From: an archaeon | GTDB taxonomy: Archaea; Thermoproteota; Nitrososphaeria_A; Caldarchaeales; Wolframiiraptoraceae | Direction: 5' to 3' | DNA: 16,784 bases | Assembly (NCBI GenBank): GCA_029258815.1 | Contig: JAPDJZ010000161.1 | Span: forward strand, 1 to 16,784 | Shown: positions 14,440 through 16,784 of the stretch, piece by piece | How positions within the stretch are numbered: position 1 is the first letter of the stretch | Layout: each line of letters opens with the position of its first letter | Notes under the pieces: model-generated | What the model saw: only the letters and a program-made list of their open reading frames with translations | What the model was told of the DNA's origin: nothing | Databases searched by the model: none | Made by a program: the position numbers and the translations under genes

Positions 14440-15543
14440 ATGGATAAAAGTGGGCCGTGTATCACGTTTAATATGGGGTTCTTTTCGAGGAAGCTCGCGG
14501 AGGCCGCTGCCGCGTTATCCTTCGACGACGTCCTCCTAAAGCCTCGATACTCTAGGATTATTCCCAGGGAGCGGGTCGATCTATCAACTAGGGCTTCGAG
14601 GAGGGTTGGGCTTCGGATCCCGATCATCGGCTCTCCGATGGACACGGTTACCGAGGCTGACATGGCGATCGCCTTGGCCGAGGAGGGCGGGATCGGGATA
14701 ATCCACCGCAATATGCCGCCGGAGCGCGAGGCCGGGGAGGTGGGCAGGGTTAAGGAGCGCGGGCTCGCCGTGGGGGCGGCGGTCGGGGTGTTTGACGAGG
14801 AGCGCTTTAGGCTCCTCCTAAAAGCCGAGGCGGATTTAATCGTTATCGACGTGGCTCACGGGCATAGCGAGAACGTGATCAAGAGCCTGAAGCGGTATAA
14901 GGCGATCGACGGGAGCGTCGACGTCGTGGCCGGGAACATCGTGGACGGAGAGGCCGCCGAGGACCTGATCGCCGCAGGCGCCGACGGCCTCAGGGTTGGC
15001 CTCGGGGCTGGATCGATCTGCTTCACGAGGGAGGTTTGCGGGGTCGGGGTCCCCCAACTTCAGGCGGTCGCGTGGGTTGCCGACGTCGCTTCGATCTACG
15101 GCGTCCCCGTGATCGCCGACGGAGGTGTTCGGAGGATAGCGGACATAGTGAAGGCTTTAGCCGCCGGGGCTGATTGCGTTATGCTCGGCAGGATGCTCGC
15201 TGGAACCGACGAGGCGCCGGGGGAGGTGATCGAGCGGGACGGGATGAGGTTCAAGCGGTATAGGGGGATGGGGAGCCCGGACGTAATCCACAGGCTCGAC
15301 AGGTATTCCAAGCTCGTTCCGGAGGGGGTTTCGGGATACGTCCGATACAAGGGGAGCGTGAAAGGCGTCGTAAGGCTGATCGTAGGCGGTCTCAGGAGCG
15401 GGATGGGCTATCTCGGGGCTTCGAACCTCGACGAGCTTAAGCGGAGGAGCGTCTTCGTTAAGGCGACGCCGAGCGAGAGCTTCGAGCAGAGGGCTAGGGG
15501 GCTCATCGTCGAGAAGAAGCCCCCCACCGACATAATGCTATAA
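14440..15543 (+). CDS. guaB: IMP dehydrogenase lacking CBS domains
   Basis: The enzyme oxidises IMP to XMP with NAD+, the committed step to GMP. The 367-residue protein has LSFDDVLLKPRYS (26-38), SPMDTVTE (65-72), GGIGIIHRN (83-91), VDVVAGNI (160-167), the catalytic loop GAGSICFTREVCGVGVPQ (189-206) with Cys194 and Thr196, IADGGVR (225-231), MLGRMLAGTDEAPG, KRYRGMGS (272-279), and a flap with the Arg288-Tyr289 pair in LDRYSKLVPEG, followed by GGLRSGMGY (316-324). The flap Arg-Tyr and VCGVGVPQ distinguish it from GMP reductase. The usual CBS pair (about 120 residues, between the IHRN helix and the next barrel strand) is absent, explaining the length. CFTR replaces the usual CTTR. The ATG at 14440 is the longest choice; an ATG at 14473 would still keep the barrel. 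Confidence 0.88.
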   Translation: MDKSGPCITFNMGFFSRKLAEAAAALSFDDVLLKPRYSRIIPRERVDLSTRASRRVGLRIPIIGSPMDTVTEADMAIALAEEGGIGIIHRNMPPEREAGEVGRVKERGLAVGAAVGVFDEERFRLLLKAEADLIVIDVAHGHSENVIKSLKRYKAIDGSVDVVAGNIVDGEAAEDLIAAGADGLRVGLGAGSICFTREVCGVGVPQLQAVAWVADVASIYGVPVIADGGVRRIADIVKALAAGADCVMLGRMLAGTDEAPGEVIERDGMRFKRYRGMGSPDVIHRLDRYSKLVPEGVSGYVRYKGSVKGVVRLIVGGLRSGMGYLGASNLDELKRRSVFVKATPSESFEQRARGLIVEKKPPTDIML

Positions 15544-15545
15544 AT
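15539..15545 (+). promoter_or_regulatory. TATA box of the MBL-fold gene, overlapping the guaB stop
   Basis: TATAAAT overlaps the TAA stop (15541-15543) of the upstream gene and is centred about 29 nt before the ATG at 15571. This predicts a leaderless transcript independent of guaB. Confidence 0.6.
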
Positions 15546-15570
15546 CTCTCCCGGAGAATATTGATCTCGA

Positions 15571-16784
15571 ATGCCGGCATCCAAGCTTAGGATCTTGGAT
15601 GGAGCGAGCTGCATAGGAGGGAATAAGATCGTTCTGGAGCTCGGGGGAGATTCAGCCCTCCTAGACTTCGGAATCAACATGAAGAGGAAGAGGGAATACG
15701 CTCTGGGCTACAGGGCTTTGACGATAGCGAATAAGCTCTACTACTACCTCTACTCCGAAATTCTCCCCAAGGTTTCGGGGATTTATCGAAGCGATCTGCT
15801 GAAGCTCGACGAGCGCGTCAGAGATCTTCTAGAAAAAGGCGATGGGGTGAACGCATCCCTCTGCGTAGTCTCCCACGCCCACGTCGACCACTACGGATCT
15901 ATAGGCTTCCTATCCGAGGAGATCAAGCTCGCGGTCAGCAGATCCATGAAAACGATAATGGAGACGGCGCTCGAGACGTCGGCCGCATACGACGTGGAAT
16001 CCGAGGTCTTCAGGATGAGGGATAGAAGCTCGAAGGGCTCGGATAGGCTCGAGAGGAGGGTCGAGGTGTTCGAGGAGGGCTCCAAGATCGGCGGCGCGCC
16101 CTTCAGGCTCGTCCCCCACCCGATAGACCACTCGATCCCGGCGTCCTTCGGCTTCCTGGCCGAAGACCTCTCCCTAGCCTACACGGGAGATATCCGGAGG
16201 CATGGGATACTTAGAAGCTTGACGGATGAGTTCGTCCGGAAGATAGAGGATGTGGACTACCTGCTCATAGAGGGGACTAGGATAGATTCCTCGATTAGGG
16301 TTCCCGAAGAGGAGGTCTCGGCGGAGATAAAGCGGTACGTGGTCGAGAAGGGGGATAAGCTCGTGTGCGTCATAACCTCCCCAACGGATATAGATCGGAT
16401 TAGAGACCTGATCAAACTTTCCGAAGAGGTCGGCAGGATCCCGGTCGTCTGCCCGAGATCCGCATACCTGATCGACAGGCTAATGGCCTCGAAGACGAGG
16501 ATAAAGCTGCCGGACCTGAGTAACGTGGGGATATACTTCGAGAGGAGGTCCTTAGGCGGGGGAGGATACGAGCTGGCCTCGCAGCATTATAGGCCTTGGC
16601 TTAGGAGGGTGTACTCGGATAGGCTCGACGGGAGGAGGCCGGGATTTCTCGTCAAGTCCGAGGACGTAGCTAGGAGGCAGGAGAGATACCTCATGATATT
16701 GAACGGGCTGGACTACGTGCTCGAGCTGGCTCAGATAAAGCCGAGGCCCGGCTTCCGGGTAATCGTCTCGACGAGCGAGCCCCA
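15571..16784 (+). CDS. Metallo-beta-lactamase-fold hydrolase, RNase J-like (runs off right edge)
   Basis: 404 codons are visible without a stop. The N-terminus GASCIGGNKIVLEL (11-24) and LLDFGINM (30-37) is the opening typical of RNase J-like and related MBL hydrolases. The zinc motif SHAHVDHYGS (101-110), a later His in PHPIDHS, the Asp of AYTGDIRRHG, and LIEGTR follow in the expected order. RNase J-type enzymes process RNA 5' ends, and a nuclease role is the best guess, but a general MBL hydrolase cannot be excluded. An insertion of about 60 residues before the HxHxDH motif (REYALGYRALTIANKLYYYLYS onward) matches a subgroup of archaeal homologues. The ATG at 15571 fits a leaderless transcript from the TATA box overlapping the guaB stop. 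Confidence 0.85.
   Translation, partial: MPASKLRILDGASCIGGNKIVLELGGDSALLDFGINMKRKREYALGYRALTIANKLYYYLYSEILPKVSGIYRSDLLKLDERVRDLLEKGDGVNASLCVVSHAHVDHYGSIGFLSEEIKLAVSRSMKTIMETALETSAAYDVESEVFRMRDRSSKGSDRLERRVEVFEEGSKIGGAPFRLVPHPIDHSIPASFGFLAEDLSLAYTGDIRRHGILRSLTDEFVRKIEDVDYLLIEGTRIDSSIRVPEEEVSAEIKRYVVEKGDKLVCVITSPTDIDRIRDLIKLSEEVGRIPVVCPRSAYLIDRLMASKTRIKLPDLSNVGIYFERRSLGGGGYELASQHYRPWLRRVYSDRLDGRRPGFLVKSEDVARRQERYLMILNGLDYVLELAQIKPRPGFRVIVSTSEP

Noticed and set aside
1..16784. CRISPR array, rRNA or insertion sequence ends
   Set aside because: No regularly spaced repeats, rRNA-like stretches or transposase frames were found on either strand.

Overview
The window looks like chromosomal DNA of a GC-rich, heat-adapted archaeon, most likely of the Thermoproteota (Crenarchaeota) or a close lineage. 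The support is TATA-type archaeal promoters, several apparently leaderless genes, heavy AGG/AGA arginine use, three of four tRNA genes interrupted by short bulge-helix-bulge (BHB) introns, an intein with a LAGLIDADG endonuclease, and a protein that looks like tetraether lipid synthase. The exact lineage cannot be fixed from the sequence alone.

Layout. Positions 1-4853, all on the minus strand, hold (in order of transcription) an APC-family amino acid or amine permease, a calcineurin-like metallophosphoesterase, a gamma-glutamyltransferase-like Ntn hydrolase and the N-terminal part of a glutamine synthetase-like enzyme that runs off the left edge. The last three genes are about 30 bp apart and probably cotranscribed. 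A hairpin plus T-rich tract separates them from the permease. Together they suggest gamma-glutamyl compound metabolism coupled to uptake. Positions 4974-7940 (minus) hold a radical SAM protein of the Tes (MJ0619-like) type, interrupted by a 458-residue intein placed exactly at the third cysteine of the CX3CX2C cluster motif. It is divergent from a glycogen-debranching-type glycoside hydrolase (8046-10550, plus), and the two TATA boxes share an identical 9-mer.

Positions 10600-12060 hold a tRNA-Glu(CTC) with an intron in the D-arm, next to an AT-richer segment with a free-standing HTH-LAGLIDADG protein. Positions 12165-13732 carry a flavin reductase-like protein and a membrane-anchored S49 (SppA) peptidase. 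Positions 13837-14349 are a tRNA cluster: Ile(GAT) with intron, Arg(GCG) without, and Met(CAT) with intron. Positions 14440 to the end carry an IMP dehydrogenase without CBS domains and a metallo-beta-lactamase-fold protein resembling RNase J, cut by the right edge.

The most striking feature is the active-site intein in the presumed tetraether lipid synthase. The unspliced precursor still displays all three cluster-ligand cysteines because intein Cys1 stands in for the third one, which suggests a link between Fe-S occupancy and splicing. Also notable are the non-canonical tRNA-Glu intron, the gamma-glutamyl gene cluster, a likely CUG start for the gamma-glutamyltransferase, and the homing-endonuclease island.
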